Shown here piece by piece: positions 19,145 through 32,775 of a DNA stretch of 64,000 nt. The DNA lies in assembly GCA_031835245.1 (NCBI GenBank), contig JAVKOQ010000179.1, positions 45,437 to 109,436 on the forward strand. Direction: 5' to 3'. The stretch comes from Balamuthia mandrillaris (Eukaryota > Discosea > Longamoebia > Balamuthiidae). The notes under the pieces are model-generated. The model made no database searches and was not told where the DNA came from. It saw nothing but the letters and a program-made list of their open reading frames with translations. Positions within the stretch are counted from its first letter, which is position 1; each line of letters begins with the position of its first letter. The position numbers and the translations under genes were made by a program.

Positions 19145-22100
19145 AAAGGCAAACCCAAAGAAGCAGAGGTAGAGGCCAAGATACTATCGTCCTTGAAGCA
19201 CTGTAGAGCCCTAGAGAACATGGCAGAGGCAAAAGTGAAGTAGACAGGTTTGCGGTGGGTAGGTCGACGCGAGGAGCTGTTGTCCTGGAGGCTGGTCAGG
19301 TCCATGAAGAGGTTCTTCAGCAGCTGCTCCAGGCAGTGGTTGCTCCGGTCCATACGCACCACCACCTCCAACAGCCTATAGCACTCCAAGAGGACGTCTC
19401 CCTCCTCTTTGTACGTGTCCGCAATCGTTAACAATGTTGTTACGAAACTGGTCTGTTATGGTGATTTAAAAAAAGATAGAAAAGTTTAAAAAACGAAATA
19501 AAAGAGAGAAAGGAGAAGAGAAACGTGCGGTACCTTTCCTTCCCAAGCTTCAGAGATGGCAAGGGCGCGTTGCAAGCGCTCATCATCAGGTTCAGGCTCT
19601 TGGGCCATCCATGAGCTCGCTTTGAACATAACCTTGAGGGCGGTGATGATGTCCTGAGGTGTGACAGGATCTTCCCTCTTCAGCGCAGATGATGCTGATG
19701 TGGCAGCTGTAGTTGGTGGACGGCTATTCAAATGCAAAAACTGCAACAAAACAAAACAAAATGAAGAGTTAGCATGAACAACGCACAAGCAGGTCGGATT
19801 CTTGAGAGATAAGACGTAATACGTACTCTTGCCAATTGCTGCAAGCCCTGGTTCTCACAAAATACTACAAAATCGGGCTCAGAGGCCAATAATACATCAT
19901 AGTACCTTTTTTTGTGAATAAGAAAAGCACAGTGTCAGAGGGAAGTAATGGAAAAGAAAAAAAAAGAAAAGGGAAGAAGAGAAAGCAAAGAATGAAACGT
20001 AAAGAAAGATACCTCAACATGTTGCGGTGGTTGGTAAGCAATTTGTTGGCTTTGAGAACAACGGGCAAGCGACGAAGTCTATACTCTGGAATGTTTTCCG
20101 CAATGACCTTGATGCCAGCAAAGATGTGATCCGAGGTGCGCGGATAGACATTGGTGTTGACATAGATCTGTGAGGTAGCCCAATCGAGGTTGGTGTGGAA
20201 GGCCCACGTCTGCATAAAGGCTTCACTGCGAACACAACACAGGTAGAGGATGCGATAGAAGGTGGGGAGAGCTTCCTCGTTGTAGGCGATCATCTTCTCG
20301 TTTGGACTGATACCGGCAAAGAAATCAAAGAGACGAGTGGGCAGCGTTGGGCTGGAGGTGATGCGGTCCACTGTTCTCTCATCAAGTTCAAGCATCTTCA
20401 GCCAGTACTCCATCATATGCTATTTTTGTGACATTTGGTGAAGTCAGTGAACAAAGTGCAAGACAGAGGGGAACAAGAAAGGAAAACAAATATTACCAAT
20501 TTGTTTAGATCACACTCAGTGCGAGGACCATCAATGGTTTCGAAGAGCTGAACAAAGGCATCAAAGTGACTAGCGAACTGAAAGAAGAACAGGGATAAGA
20601 AAGCAAATATGAGCATAAAGCAAACAAGTTGAGGGGATGAAGAAAGTAAACGAACCACTGCAGCATACGGCGGCGAGCGCGCACACCACTTGAGCAGCTT
20701 AAAGTAGTTCGTCAGCTTCCAATAAGTAGTAGGAAAGTTCTCTGGTGACTTTCCAGTGATGAGTGTACTCTCCCCACGAACATGTCTCCTTGCCGTCAGT
20801 AACAACGACAGTAAGTACTGATAGACAGCCAGCAAATGAGAATCAGCGTCGGGGGTCAGCTCGGGCAAGATCTCTCTGTTGGGGTTCTTGGGGTCGACCC
20901 GAATGGCAGCCTCTGGCACCAATCCCATGACCAAAGACTCCGCAGCCTCCCTCGTGAGATCAGAGCTGTTGGCCATCAACCAGGATTCTACCCAAGAGCC
21001 TTTGTTGCGGAACATCCAATCCCTAGCGAGAGCATTGTGCGGCACGAGGTCGGCCAGGTACTTGACTGCGTAATAGGTGGCCGTCTTGTACTTAAGATTG
21101 TTCTTGATGACCACGAGCAGGGAAGTAAGAGCTTGATCCACACGTGCACCCTGCAGAGAGTCCTCCAGGGCCAAGAGAGGGGTCAGCACATCGAAGTACG
21201 GCTGGAAACGGTCATAATCCACCGAGTCCAATCCTTTGGTGATGATCTCCAGGACATCGTGAGACAACTCCTCGTTCTCCCAACAGATATGCACCAGCAC
21301 TTGAGCGAGCTCCTTTGAGTTGATGCCATCCAACAAGATCTTGGACAGGAAAGGCTTAGAGTAGAGCAGTTCTTTATCGGTGGTGGGTAGCTGAAGAGGA
21401 GCGGCCAGGGTGAGCGAGGGAGGAGTGCCTTTGTCCAGAGGGGCGTCCGTCTCACAAGCCCGTATCAGCTCGCTGAAGAGACTGACCATGAACTCCAACT
21501 TGGGAGGATTGCGTTTCTCTCCCATTTTTGCCCTCTTCTTTTTCTTCTTCTTGGAGCGCTATTCATTGAAAAGAACAGAAAAAATCGGTCAGAAGGACAG
21601 ACAATAAACTAGAAATGAAGAGGAAGCATACTTTGGCAAGAGGAGAATCTTCCCCGAGATAAAAGTCTATCAAATACGCTATGACGCCTTGGTCCAACAA
21701 CAGCTTCTTCTCGTTGGTTCCCAATTGGGCAAAGTCTCGCAACACCATGAAGTAATGCGCAAAGTTCTTCCAGTGCCTTTCTTTGCCCTCCAACTGCAGG
21801 CAAGAAACATAAATTGTAAGTGACTAAGACAAGCTTTGGTTAAAAGAAAAAAAGTGGCGCGTGTACCAAGGCCAAATAATTTTGGAGGAACCGAACAATA
21901 AGACAAGAGGGTCTAGTTTCGGGTTCTGAGTGCTCCACCTTTGGACCTTTCTCTTCGGAGCTCAACTGCAAAGCGAAGACAGAAAATGTTTGGTTTAGCG
22001 AAGATCTTCCACACAAAGAAGAGAAGAAAGGAAAGGAAACTGGTAATACCTCCATTTGTGTTTCTTCTGCTGCAGGAAGCACATCTACCTCTTCGTAGCG

Positions 22101-25100
22101 TTCACCTTCAAAAGGGCGCAAACAATCCAGAATGCTGACGACCAAACGCGCAAACGGATAGCGCCCATCGGCCGCATTGCACGAAAACAGTATTTGTTCC
22201 AGCCAGGAAGTGTCCTTGATACCCTTCTCTTCGACAAACCACCGACATGCAGGAAGGTACTTCTCTAACAGCGGCCGCAGCTGATGTACATAGAGATGAA
22301 TGCAACCCTTCTCCTTGGCGTGGACTAACGTCTCCGCGATGAAGCTAAATGCCAGCTCAATAGCTCTCATTGTAGGATGAGTAAGATCCCACGAACTGTG
22401 ATAATCTGCTCAAGCAAATAAAGGCTATGAGATTCACAAACAAACAGAGAACCACAAACATAAAACAAAGGATACGAACCGGTGACTGAAGGACCAGCTT
22501 CAAGTTTCACAATGTCCCACAAGAACTCAAAGTAATCCACATCAAAGAGGTGCTTATCCACAAAGAAATCCATGTTCTCCTTCCAAACAGTCTCATAGAT
22601 CCTGGAAGGAACATTGCCCGCTGCTTCATCCCTGCTCAATCTCACGGGTGGCTTCAATGGCTCCACTCGTTGGTAGAACAGCATGTAGGCGTTGTAGGGC
22701 TTGGCTCTCATCCTGGAGACATGTTTTCCTTGAATGGAGTCCCATTCCTGCACAGACTCCTCGCCACCAAAGGCGCATGCAGCGATTTCGCTTTCGTTGA
22801 AGGGATCCACGAGGGTATCGTTGAACTGGAACCATTGCAGGCCCTTACTCTCATCTATGGGTTGACGTTCTCGAATAAACGAGTAGTAGTGGCCAAAATC
22901 AGCAGTTCCTGTATGAACCAGTATGCCAGCTAGTTCGTACTCATAATAGGAAGCTGGTCTTTCTTCCGTTCCTATGAAAGGTGATAAACAAAAAATAAAT
23001 AAAAGAATAAGAAGGAAAGAAGGAAAGAGATGTGCAAACCTTCTGGAAGGGCAGTTCCCTCCTTTTTCGCCAACCCTTCTAAGGTATACGGTTCCATGTT
23101 AAGCCGCATGGGGAATTGACAAAACTCGTTGAGCTTCACGCGCTTCATCGCTTCGAGGTCAAACTCAAAACGCTTCAAGTGGATGATGAGGTTGTCGGGT
23201 AAGTTCTTTATGCAACACCGCTTGAGTGCATCCACTTTGTCATTACATTGTCCACAGAGGTACTTGTTATCCCCCTCCAGGATGTCCCCCTGTACATAGA
23301 GCTCCAGACTCTCCGCAATGTCCTTCTTATTTTTGATGTCCAAGCTCAAGGTGAAGAAGGTCTCGAAGCGTTCGGAAACATGGTTACAGTCTTTAGAGAT
23401 CAGCTGGTTGCAGATTGTGCCTCCAAAGACTTCATTCAACATTTTGTCCTGTTTTTTTTTTCGACAACTAAATAAATCTTTTCCTTGATTGGAGAAAAAG
23501 GAGCAAAAAAAAAAATACCTTTTGCTGTGCTTTGGCTATGTTTTCCAAGCGATCCAAAAGCATGTTCATGAACTCTTCCGCGTCTTGCTGTTGAAGCACG
23601 TTCATAGGTTGACCCTCCCAATCCTTGTATGTCTCACAAAAAGGTCGAGTGTCGTAGTATCTCTTCTCGCTCTCTTGCAAGCTGCCAAAGATAGTCTGAA
23701 ATTGGATCAACATGCTTTCTCGCTCCAGTTCCTCCAATGTCTTCTTCTTTTCCTTCTGTTTGCCTTCCTCTTCCATTGGTTCTTCGCCACCCGCCGTAGC
23801 CTCCTTTTCTTTTTCTCCAACTTCTCCTTCCTTTTGTTTTTCCAATTCTTGCTGCATTGCGGTATCTTGCAGCTGGAAGATTCCATGTCTGAAGTCTGGA
23901 ACCATGAAGAACTGTTGAAGAAGGGAGTTCATGTAACAGGTAGCTCCCAAGTTCTTCAGGCCTACATAACCACACTCAGCTTTCTCAAAGGCCGATGGTA
24001 AGTACTTCCACATGGAGCGCTTGTCGCCACTATGATGTTGGGTCTTGAGCAACGCCACCAGGGCCGCAAAGTTGGTGGGGCAATCCTTTGCCAACTCTGT
24101 CAACAGTTTGAAGGCGGCTAAACGGCTCTCGGAAGTCTTGCATTTTGGTGGAGAGCGAGGGCCATGGTTTTCGATGGTAGGGATTGCAAACAGGCAATTG
24201 TGGAAGACCTCATCCATGATTCTAGCCCTAAAATACATACGAAGAAAATACAGTGAGTAATCTGAACGAAAAGAAGAAAAAGTACAAGAACCAGGAGATG
24301 TAGTAGCGGTTATTGTTGATCGGACAACCAAATGCATGTCACGATCAACAGATATGCAGCTACCATTGTTTAAAAAATATGGATATTGCTCTAGCACCTT
24401 ATTAATTCAAAGGTGGGAACTGTGTCTATACCAAAAAGTATAGACCGACACCCGCCTTCGCAGTACAGATGCGATAGAAGAGATCGATGAAGAGAAGAGA
24501 AGAGAACGATGAAGAGAACGGCACGAAGAGAGGAGACACAAACCCTGAGGTAGGTCCTATCTTCTGCTTGAGCTCAACGCTAAAGCTGACCAGGGTGCAA
24601 AGTAGGTTCATCACGCCAACAAGTACGTGATCAACAGTCTCCACGCGTCGCTGTTTGTCAATTACTGTTAGCAAGATAAAAAGAGGAGGAAAAAAAAAAC
24701 AATACCTGTTCGAACGTAGGATGCTCCTTAAGGATTTGGACGAGCTTCGCAACAAGCTCATCAAACTTGGAAATATCACCTCCCGCAGTTCCTCTGCAAG
24801 AATCTGCCACCAGCTTATTCAGCAGCACAAAGTATTGCTCCAAAGTGGTCAGCTGGGGTTGCTTCGACGCCAACTCCGGAAGCAACACCAACGACCGAGA
24901 GAGGAAATAGGCGTGAGCCAAATCGGCGTTGCTACATGTAGCTGTGTCGCATAACCGACAGATAAAGGCCAACACGGTCTTCCTTATGTCAGGATTGTTA
25001 GTGTTAACGAGCACTGTGGAGAACCATTCCTCCGTGGAGGAATGATTCAAGAGGCACTTCAAAAGCGTATCCGGATGAGAAACGCAACATGCCTCCGCCA

Positions 25101-28100
25101 AGGCGAGGCACCGTTTTACAATCTCCGCGTCTAAAGCATCTGGCTCCCGTGCGCTTTGCTCGGGAGCGGGCTCGTTCATGGCGGCCGCGTGACCACTGAG
25201 CTGGAGCAGCTTTTCGATCAACAGCGGCGTATCTACATTGCTTTCAACCAAATTTGCTCGTAGCGTTCGCAGTGGCTCTCCGCCTTCTTCCTTACTTGGT
25301 TGTTCCTCTGTTCACAAAGGTGATATGAAAATAAACCATAATAAATATCAATAGCGTATTGCAAACTTTTTAGGAATGAAGCAAGAATAGAGGACTGTAC
25401 CAATTACAAAAAAGTTGATGACTTTCATCAATAACGACAAGACGTGCTTGCGTTTGCTTCCGTGAGAGACTTGCAAGAGGTCGTTTCTGGTTGCCACGTG
25501 GAACAAATGCCGAAGTCCTCCCTTATGAAGAAAATTGTCACACCACAACCGCTTCGCCTTTGTTTCTTCCTACAATGAGAGAACACATTACAATCAGAAC
25601 CAAAAAAAAAGTTGTCGTTCTGAAAGATACACATTTCCATATACATACCTCCGTTTCTCTGTGTGCAGGTTCCATCTTAAGCTCCACAATCTGAAGCGAA
25701 TAAAGCAACTTAAATGTTGACAGAGGGTCCAAGAGGTCATCCCACTTGGGCTGTGGCTGAGCGCCATCTTGGAAGGTCTCTATGGCGTGTAAAACGTTGC
25801 TGTTGGTGGGCAAGCTCATTAACAGCTCCCACACCATCATTCCAATGTCGGAAGCATTGTCGATGTTCAACAAACCAAAAAGAAGTTCGAAGTATTCTTG
25901 CTTTGACAAGATTGTGCTGGGTAATGCGTTTTTGTCCGTCTGTTTTTGTTTGGCGGAAACCGTTTTAAATAAATGAAGCTCCGACAGAAACAAAATGGGG
26001 AAAATGTACCTTCCCAGAAGAAGCAGAAGTTGCTTTGGCCTGCTTGGCAGCTGTGTTTGTCCGCCAAATCACATGAATCATTTGTTGGTCCACGAAGCGA
26101 GAAGCTTGCAGCGTATCCGAGTCGTTCTTTAGCTCTTTGCCAGCGGTGATAATTCGCACATCTTCGACTTTCTTTCCGTTGTCCTTGGCAAGCTTCTCTC
26201 TGAGCATACCCACGGTGTCGTGGCTGTTCATTTCAAAGCTCGTTTTCTCATTCTGGGCTAAGATGGAACAAGTGATACGCAAGGGGACGCCTTTGCCAGT
26301 GGCGGCATGGCCAGTTTCGGTACCCTCTAAATCTGCGAGGAAGGTTTTGAGCAAAAGCAGGCAACGCCTAATGCGGCGGATGGATTGCTCGTCAAGTTTC
26401 TTGGAAGCGGCCTCAGAGAGATGAGACATGCAAGTGTCCAAGTACTTCTCACGATACTCCACCAGACGAGGCGCCAGCTCCAAAGAAACCGTTTTGTGAA
26501 GGCGGTTGAGAAAGGTAATGGCTTTGCTGCCAACCTCCTCGTCCTGCGCTTCCAGCGCCACTCGCCACATGTTGTCCAAGCCCATCAGATCAAAGGAGAG
26601 CACGCAATAGTCTTTCTGTGGAGTTTCCTCGAAGGACTTGTTCTTCCAGTTCATGTAACGGAAGTAGAATTCAAACAGGCCAAATCCTTTGACAGAGAGG
26701 GCGGAGAAGTCCAAGGAAGGTATTTTTTTCGTAAAAATATACTCCGTAGTTTCGTCGGATAGAAGAGGAAACGCCTTTTTTTCGAAAAAAAAAATAATTA
26801 AAGCAAAATTAGAAATGTTAGAGGGGGGTGCTTCGAAACAAAAAGGGGTACCCTTCTATTTCTGGCAGTTTCCAACCACCCAAAAGCGAGATCCCGCTCG
26901 TCCGATGTCAGTGCTTCCGTTATAAGTGAGGACCAAAACTCATCTGCCCTCTCAGTGGAGAGTGTCAAAGGGGAGTTGCCCAAAATGTAATCCAAAAACT
27001 GCAGCCGCTCTGAGATTTGAAGCCGATGAGGATGACAGCCAACCAAGTTTTGTTCGTTTAGGTCGTGGGGAGTGTCCATAAATCTTTGCGCTGTTGCCTT
27101 GGCTTTCGTTTTGTAGTCCACCAGGTCAGCAAAGAACAAGGAACACAGCTGCAGGTTATCATCCAGCCAGGAAATAACGTGAGAACGGGTGTCCACCTCC
27201 TTCTCCGTCGATTTCTCATAGTGAGTTTCTATTAGAACAACATAAAATGAGAGGTAAGGATCACCAGTGGTACAAGAGAGAAGGAGAGTACCAATTATTT
27301 TCTGTAGCAATTGAAGAGATTGAGGGACAGAAGTTTGCTGTTGTAGATTGTTGACACAGCGTTCCATGTAATTTTGCCGTATAAGGAAGCAGTTGGGCCA
27401 CTGTAGAAAATGCTCAAGGAAGAGATGTGCTTGATTTACAGCAAATGGACTAGCATTTGATCCATCCTGAATGATATCCCACATGATATCCATTCCGTAC
27501 CATTTCTTTTCTGGCTCCTGATTTGGTTAAATGGGGATCAGCAACACAAAGCAAAAAAAAAAAAAGAATGCAAGGAAGAGGAATAGCTACCGTTAAACGA
27601 AGGTTGATACCGCGTATGGAGACAGCACGGATTAGATCAAAGGCATGTGAATCGTAGAGATCCAAAGGCAATGTCGTTATCTTCTCGAACAGATAGTCAA
27701 GATTGTCCAGGGGTAACACCGGTACCAACTCCCCGAGAGTGGTAAAGATGATGTGCCTCGTGGACTCGTGCTTGCCAATAGTTGCGCCATAAATCATGTC
27801 AATATGGCTCGGGTGGAGTTGTTCCTTCCTGGCAAAAAACATTGGGATGCTTATGCACCGGCGCAGCAGCTCGGGATGCGGGCTACGCACGTAAAGCTCT
27901 TCCAAAATTTGTTTCGACAACAACCATTGCAGCATGTACCTATGCACAAAAAGAGACAAGGAACAAGAAAATAAAGGTTAGTTAAAAGGAGAAAACCAGG
28001 AAAAGAAAGAGATTTTTTGTACTCGCTATCAAGCCATGGACTTAACCGGGGCAATCGAGGAGAAGGAGCTGGGCCGTAGGCACCAACATGAAGCCGACCA

Positions 28101-28893
28101 GCATGATATTCTTCTTTTTTAATTATAACATCTAGATATCGCTTGATATCATTAAGACCACACATTCTCTTTTCCAAGTAAGGAGACATAAACAGCTTGT
28201 AGCTAAACGCAACAGATGTCAGCGATTCGATGGAATGAAACATTGACAAAATAACGAGAAGAAAAGATGTTTACCTGATAGCAAGATCGAATTTGTCAAC
28301 GAGAGTGGTGGCATCCTCAGGGTTAAGCTGCCGCAAAAGCACGTTCATAGCGGTATTGATACTGGTAATCGTTTTTCTGCTCTCTCCCTTCAACTCTTCG
28401 TCCGTCATTGAAAGAATGTAGTTGAACACAATACCTCTCAACTGATCTATCAATTCCATAGCAATCGGGACTTTAAGAAAGTCGCAGGCCTACACAAAAG
28501 GAGGTTAGTTGAAAACGACAGGGTGTGAGAGAAAGAATGTATACATTCACATAAGAATAAGAAAGGATAAAACATACTCTACGAATAATTTTTACAATCC
28601 ACTTCAGAGCGTCTAATCGAAGTTTTGGTGTTTGTTTTAGTCGGTCAATAAGCCTCTGGAAGCCATTTTTCCTCCCAAAGTATTGGAGCATCTCAAGCAG
28701 ATACTTCGATTCCCAACGAGCATACTGAGAGAGAGAAATCAGTATTTCAGTGGTGCCCTTTTTGAAGCAACAAAGATACACACCTTGGGATGCACGAAAG
28801 ATTGTTTCGCTCCTTCGTCCTCTGAGTCTTCAGATGATTCCTCTTCAGAGTTTTCTACCATATCCTCCTGCTCAACACAATCGCATTAGTCAA

Positions 28894-28925
<32 letters not shown>

Positions 28926-29590
28926 GAGGAGGAAGGGCAAAAAGAGGAATTAATAAGCCACTAACCTCACTATCCAGTTTAACACCGAATTTTAAATAAA
29001 AGTTCTTTTGTGTGGGGGAAAATAAGCGACCAACGGTCTTGAGGAGTTCCACAGATGGATCATCAAGAGTAAGAAGGGCCACTTTTAAGACATGTCTAAA
29101 GAATCGTGCCACTTTGTCCGGCAAATCTTCTTCAACATAATCCCTATATTCACAATGGATGAGTCATCCGTGGCCAGTTGAAGCAAAAAAGAAAAACATA
29201 TGATCAAGCATGAAACGGTGGTTATCCACTTACCCTCTCTTTAATAGCGTAAGTACAGCTTTGGGCAGTATTTGAGTTAAGACAAACTGTTTGCTGTCCA
29301 GTGGAAACGTTTCATCTTCGATAGCATCCAACCAGTCCTCTATCATGTCCATAGTGTCCGGGGCTTTGGCATCTGGACGAAATAAATAAACCAAACAAGA
29401 GAAAAAAAAGAAAAGAAACAAGCCTAAAATGAGAAGAACTTCAATAAGTCAAAGTGAGAACGGAGTTACCTTTCTTTAAGTTCCCCTCCAGGAAACGCGC
29501 TTCCTTTTTGACATCATCGAGAGAGGGACGGTTTGCAACGACCGCCTCAACACCATTCGAGGCTTCTCCTCCACTCACTCCGTTGCTCAT
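18335..29590 (-). CDS. Very large ubiquitin-specific protease, USP34/USP9X/USP24 class
   Basis: Twenty-nine minus-strand exons join in phase to 2911 residues: 29590-29470, 29372-29234, 29143-28966, 28867-28784, 28724-28578, 28489-28275, 28202-28023, 27939-27591, 27517-27292, 27228-26852, 26774-26010, 25939-25649, 25569-25401, 25307-24706, 24650-24544, 24227-23519, 23448-23040, 22971-22480, 22405-22050, 21965-21867, 21793-21632, 21558-20656, 20577-20497, 20419-20013, 19905-19827, 19740-19534, 19452-19185, 19036-18606, 18517-18335. Helical-repeat arms flank the catalytic core, as in the USP9X/24/34 group. A ubiquitin-like fold lies at ~840-915. The USP domain has its Cys in NLGATCYMNSLLQQ (~1414), QQQDAEEF, a CGQC half of the zinc knuckle, and the His in GTADFGHYYSFIRE (~1717). 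RPFCETY and EGDNKYLCGQC point to USP34 most. It should remove ubiquitin chains. An open frame upstream (29591-30184) suggests a longer N-terminus. Confidence 0.93.
19098..19142. repeat. GA repeat in an intron of the USP34-like gene
   Basis: About 22 GA units lie in the intron between exons 19452-19185 and 19036-18606. On the sense strand this is a CT tract. Confidence 0.9.
28889..28922. repeat. GA repeat in intron 3 of the USP34-like gene
   Basis: About 16 GA units on the plus strand, CT on the sense strand, lie upstream of the acceptor of exon 28867-28784. Confidence 0.9.
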
Positions 29591-30184
29591 TTTGGTGGTG
29601 TGTGTGTGTTCGTCGGGTGGTAGTGTAACAAAAGCTGGGCGAACAACAGGCGGGGAAGAGAGAGGCGATGAAAAGTAATTGGCTGCTAAAGATCCAAAAC
29701 TTTCTTCTTCCTGGTCTTCTTCTTCCTCCTCCTCTTCTTCCTCAGAGGTTGTGTGTGTTTGGGAAGCAACTAGTGAAGCAACAAAAGGCAGAGAAGAAGG
29801 TAACGAGATGGTCTCTGGAGTATGTCCCTCGCTTTCTTCTTCCTGCTCCTCCTCTTCTTCTTCTTCTTCTTCAGAGGGAGAAACTTTGTCTGTTTCCTCT
29901 GGGCTTAGTTGTCTCCTTTGCTTTTTCTGTTGTTGCTGCTCGTCGCTGACGTTGGGCTCACCGCTGGGAGGAACCGCAACAAGACCGTGCTTTCTCTTGT
30001 TATCAGACGTTGTACAAGCGAGAGACGAGTCCCTTATTGGTGCTGCTCCTGCCGCTTCTCCTCGTTCTTGCTCCTCACAAGCAGACCTGGCAAAAGGCTT
30101 TGGGTCTTGAATGGTTCCTCTTTGTTTTTTTGTGTTGATTTTTGTGGTTATTGTTTTTTTTCCCCTTTCTCTCTCGTGCCCTCG
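29591..30184 (-). CDS. Probable coding N-terminal extension of the USP34-like protein (exon without ATG)
   Basis: Upstream of the first Met at 29590 the same frame stays open for 198 codons with no ATG and no stop. It ends exactly where a TAG at 30185-30187 overlaps a good acceptor (TCTTTTCTAG|CGA). The translation looks like protein: DPKPFARSACEEQERGE, SDNKRKHGLVAVPPSGE, a Gln/Lys/Arg cluster EQQQQKKQRRQLSPEE, and two related acidic blocks of the form SEEEEEEEEDQEEES. The likely reading is that an upstream exon supplies the true start and Met at 29590 is internal; a candidate ATG lies at 30524. If so the protein exceeds 3100 residues and begins with an acidic, disordered tail. The upstream exon is not resolved. 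Confidence 0.55.
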
Positions 30185-30187
30185 CTA

Positions 30188-31085
30188 GAAAAGAGAAGCC
30201 AAGCAAAGGGAGGAGAAGCGCGAAGAAGCGCGAAGAAGCGCGAAGAAGCGCGAAGAAGCAAGAGGGAAAGAGAGAACGAATAAAAAGTGTCTCAGTGAAA
30301 AGTGGGATATTAAGAGAAAATAAATAAATAAAAGATGAAGGCGGAAGGAGGATTGGCGTTTTGGGGAGGGAGAGAGAGGGAGAGGGAGAGGGAGAGAGAG
30401 AGAGAGAGAGAAAAACGAACCTCTCCGACCGAACGCCCGAGCGCACTGTTTCTGGAGGCGAAGAAAAGACAAAGGCGAGCAAAAAAAAAAATAAAACAAA
30501 AAAAAAGCTGGCGGCGCGCCGCATGCGTAGGTTAGCGAACAGCAGGGAAACCCCAAAAAACAGAAAATAGCAATAAAATGCGCACAACAAAAAAAAGAAA
30601 ATCGGGAGAGTGTTTATAAAAAAAGGGGGGGAAGAGGGGGATTGATTATGATGGAATCCACCACCAATCCAAAAAAAATAATAAATAAAATAAATATTTC
30701 TCTGCACAACACTAAAGAATAAGATCTGTGCGTCCTAGGCAAGCGACAAACAAAACCAAGAGGAAAAAAAGGGGGGATGGGAGATGCGGGAAGACAGACA
30801 GAGAGAGAGAGAGAGAGGGAGAGAGCCCACGTACCTCAAAGGGTGTGCTTTAAGTTTTTTTTTTTTGCGTTCCTTTTATTTTTTTCTTTTTCTTTTTCTT
30901 TTTCTTATTTTTTTTTTGGGTTATTTAAAGTTTTTTTCCTTAAATTTTTAAACTTGTCCATTTAAGGTTCTATTAATGAATTAGCTGAAAATTTTCCATG
31001 AAATAGATGCCGAAATTTCCTGGCCAACCAATCTGGGCACATCATTTGAGGTAGTGGAGGAGGAAAACCTAAACTCCGAATAGCT
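30188..31085. other. Low-complexity gap between the USP34-like gene and TRMT2A
   Basis: These ~900 bases carry a tandem array of four 10-base units GAAGCGCGAA (about 30214-30256), a GA tract (30365-30411), several A and T runs, a GC-rich patch with GGCGCGCC (30512-30519), and a second GA stretch (30797-30816). The missing first exon and promoter of the USP34-like gene should lie here. No other gene is supported; the reading frames present are products of repeat composition. Confidence 0.5.
30214..30256. repeat. Four tandem copies of a 10-base unit GAAGCGCGAA
   Basis: The unit GAAGCGCGAA is repeated about four times with no visible mismatch. It lies just upstream of the putative acceptor at 30185 of the USP34-like gene. 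Identical copies suggest recent expansion. Confidence 0.85.
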
Positions 31086-32733
31086 TTAACTCCGTTCGAA
31101 GAGCACGACCAGCTCGCAGTGGGTGGTGTGGGGGAACATGTCCACGGCAATGGCACGAACGGGTTTGAATGGCTCGCCGCTCAGCGTCTTTGAGGGAGCG
31201 CGACAAAGGCTTTGTGAAGGAGAGCATTACACACGTGCACTTGAATGGGAAAGAAAGCAAGCAATGCAGAATGAAGAATCGTTCTACGTACATGCCGACA
31301 TTTTCAAGCAATGAGCGCTGGCTGCAAGAGACATAGACCAACCGTTTGAGGAAAGAGGCTTTGCGGATGGCTCTGAGCACAGCCGGATCTATTAAAACAA
31401 CAATCCATGAATGAATGAATCTCCAAAAAAAAAAAAAAACAACCAAATGAAATGAAGAAGACAAGACGTACGCAGACCGCCTCGAGGTGGATCACTAGCA
31501 ATCAGCAGGTAGGAGAAAGTGAATGAGTAGGACTCAGAGTGAGATGAGAGAGAGGGAAGAGAGGGAAGAGAGGGAAGAGAGAGAAGAGAGAGCCAGCATA
31601 CACAATTCCGACGCATTTCTCCACATTTTGTTCCAACACACTCGGCAATACATCTTCCGCTTTGCCCAGCACAAACCGAGCGTTGGTTATGCCATTGATC
31701 TCTGCATTGAGCTCGCAGTCCTTAACCGCCGATTCTACCATCTCGATGCCAACCACATCCTTCACGTGCCGAGCCATGGTCAGGCCGATGGTGCCAGTGC
31801 CGCAGCAAATGTCAAAGACGGTGGTCTCGGCATCAGCTTCACACCACTCCGCGATAATCGTGTAAAGGACTTCTGCTCCTTTGGTGTTCACCTGGAAAAA
31901 GGATGCTGGCGAAATGCGGAATCTATGTTTTGTGTTTGTGGTAGAGTCAATGCAAACAAACAAATGTAAGGGGATAGAGACGAAAGAGAGGGAAAGGAAG
32001 AGATAATATTGTACTTTAGACCACACACTGTTTCATAAATATATTTCTCGCCCCAAAGATGTTCTACGGGAAGGTCGTGAGGAGCTGTATGACGCCAAAA
32101 GGAGATAATAGTAAGCCATACAGATTTTGATAACAAAAACAAAATCAGTTTTGCATGAACGGATGTTATTACCTCGATTGGATATACCATCATACTCTTG
32201 AAAGTATAGAGAAGCTAAATGAAGCGTATCTGTCTTATGAGCTGCAAAGTGCTCGGTGAATTGTTGCTTCACTTTTGCAACTTCCTCCTTCTCAACGTCC
32301 GCCGTTCGTACTTGGAGCACTGCCATTACTATCAGTTTTTAGGTTAGTTTTGTTACTCCTAAGTATTTCACTCGTATTCATTCTTACCTTCTCCAGATTG
32401 GCAAGTCCTGAACAAAAGCACAGTGTGAGTAAGCATGAGAAACCTGGAGAAGAGAGAAGAGAGAGAAGAGAGAGGAGCAAGAAGAGAAGAGAGGAGAGAA
32501 GAAAGAGGGAAAGAGAAAGAGAAATGGCAAAAGCCAATATAGGAGATACTCACCTAATTTCAAGTTGTCGCCAAAACCCTGCATGGTCAATTTTATTGAA
32601 AGCGGGCAGGTTTGTAGATTCAATAAACTGTTGAATGATATTGCGGGTAAGCTTTGCATCTGAAGGGACATTCGCACATTCGGCTGGGTCCTTTAAGATT
32701 TCAAGCAAACATTATTAGGTATGGGGAGAGAGA

Positions 32734-32775
<42 letters not shown>

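Noticed and set aside
30075-30707. Minus-strand frame of 210 codons rich in Phe/Leu/Ser upstream of the USP34-like gene
   Set aside because: Composition follows the GA and A-rich tracts. The frame differs from the open frame continuous with the deubiquitinase and has no recognisable content.
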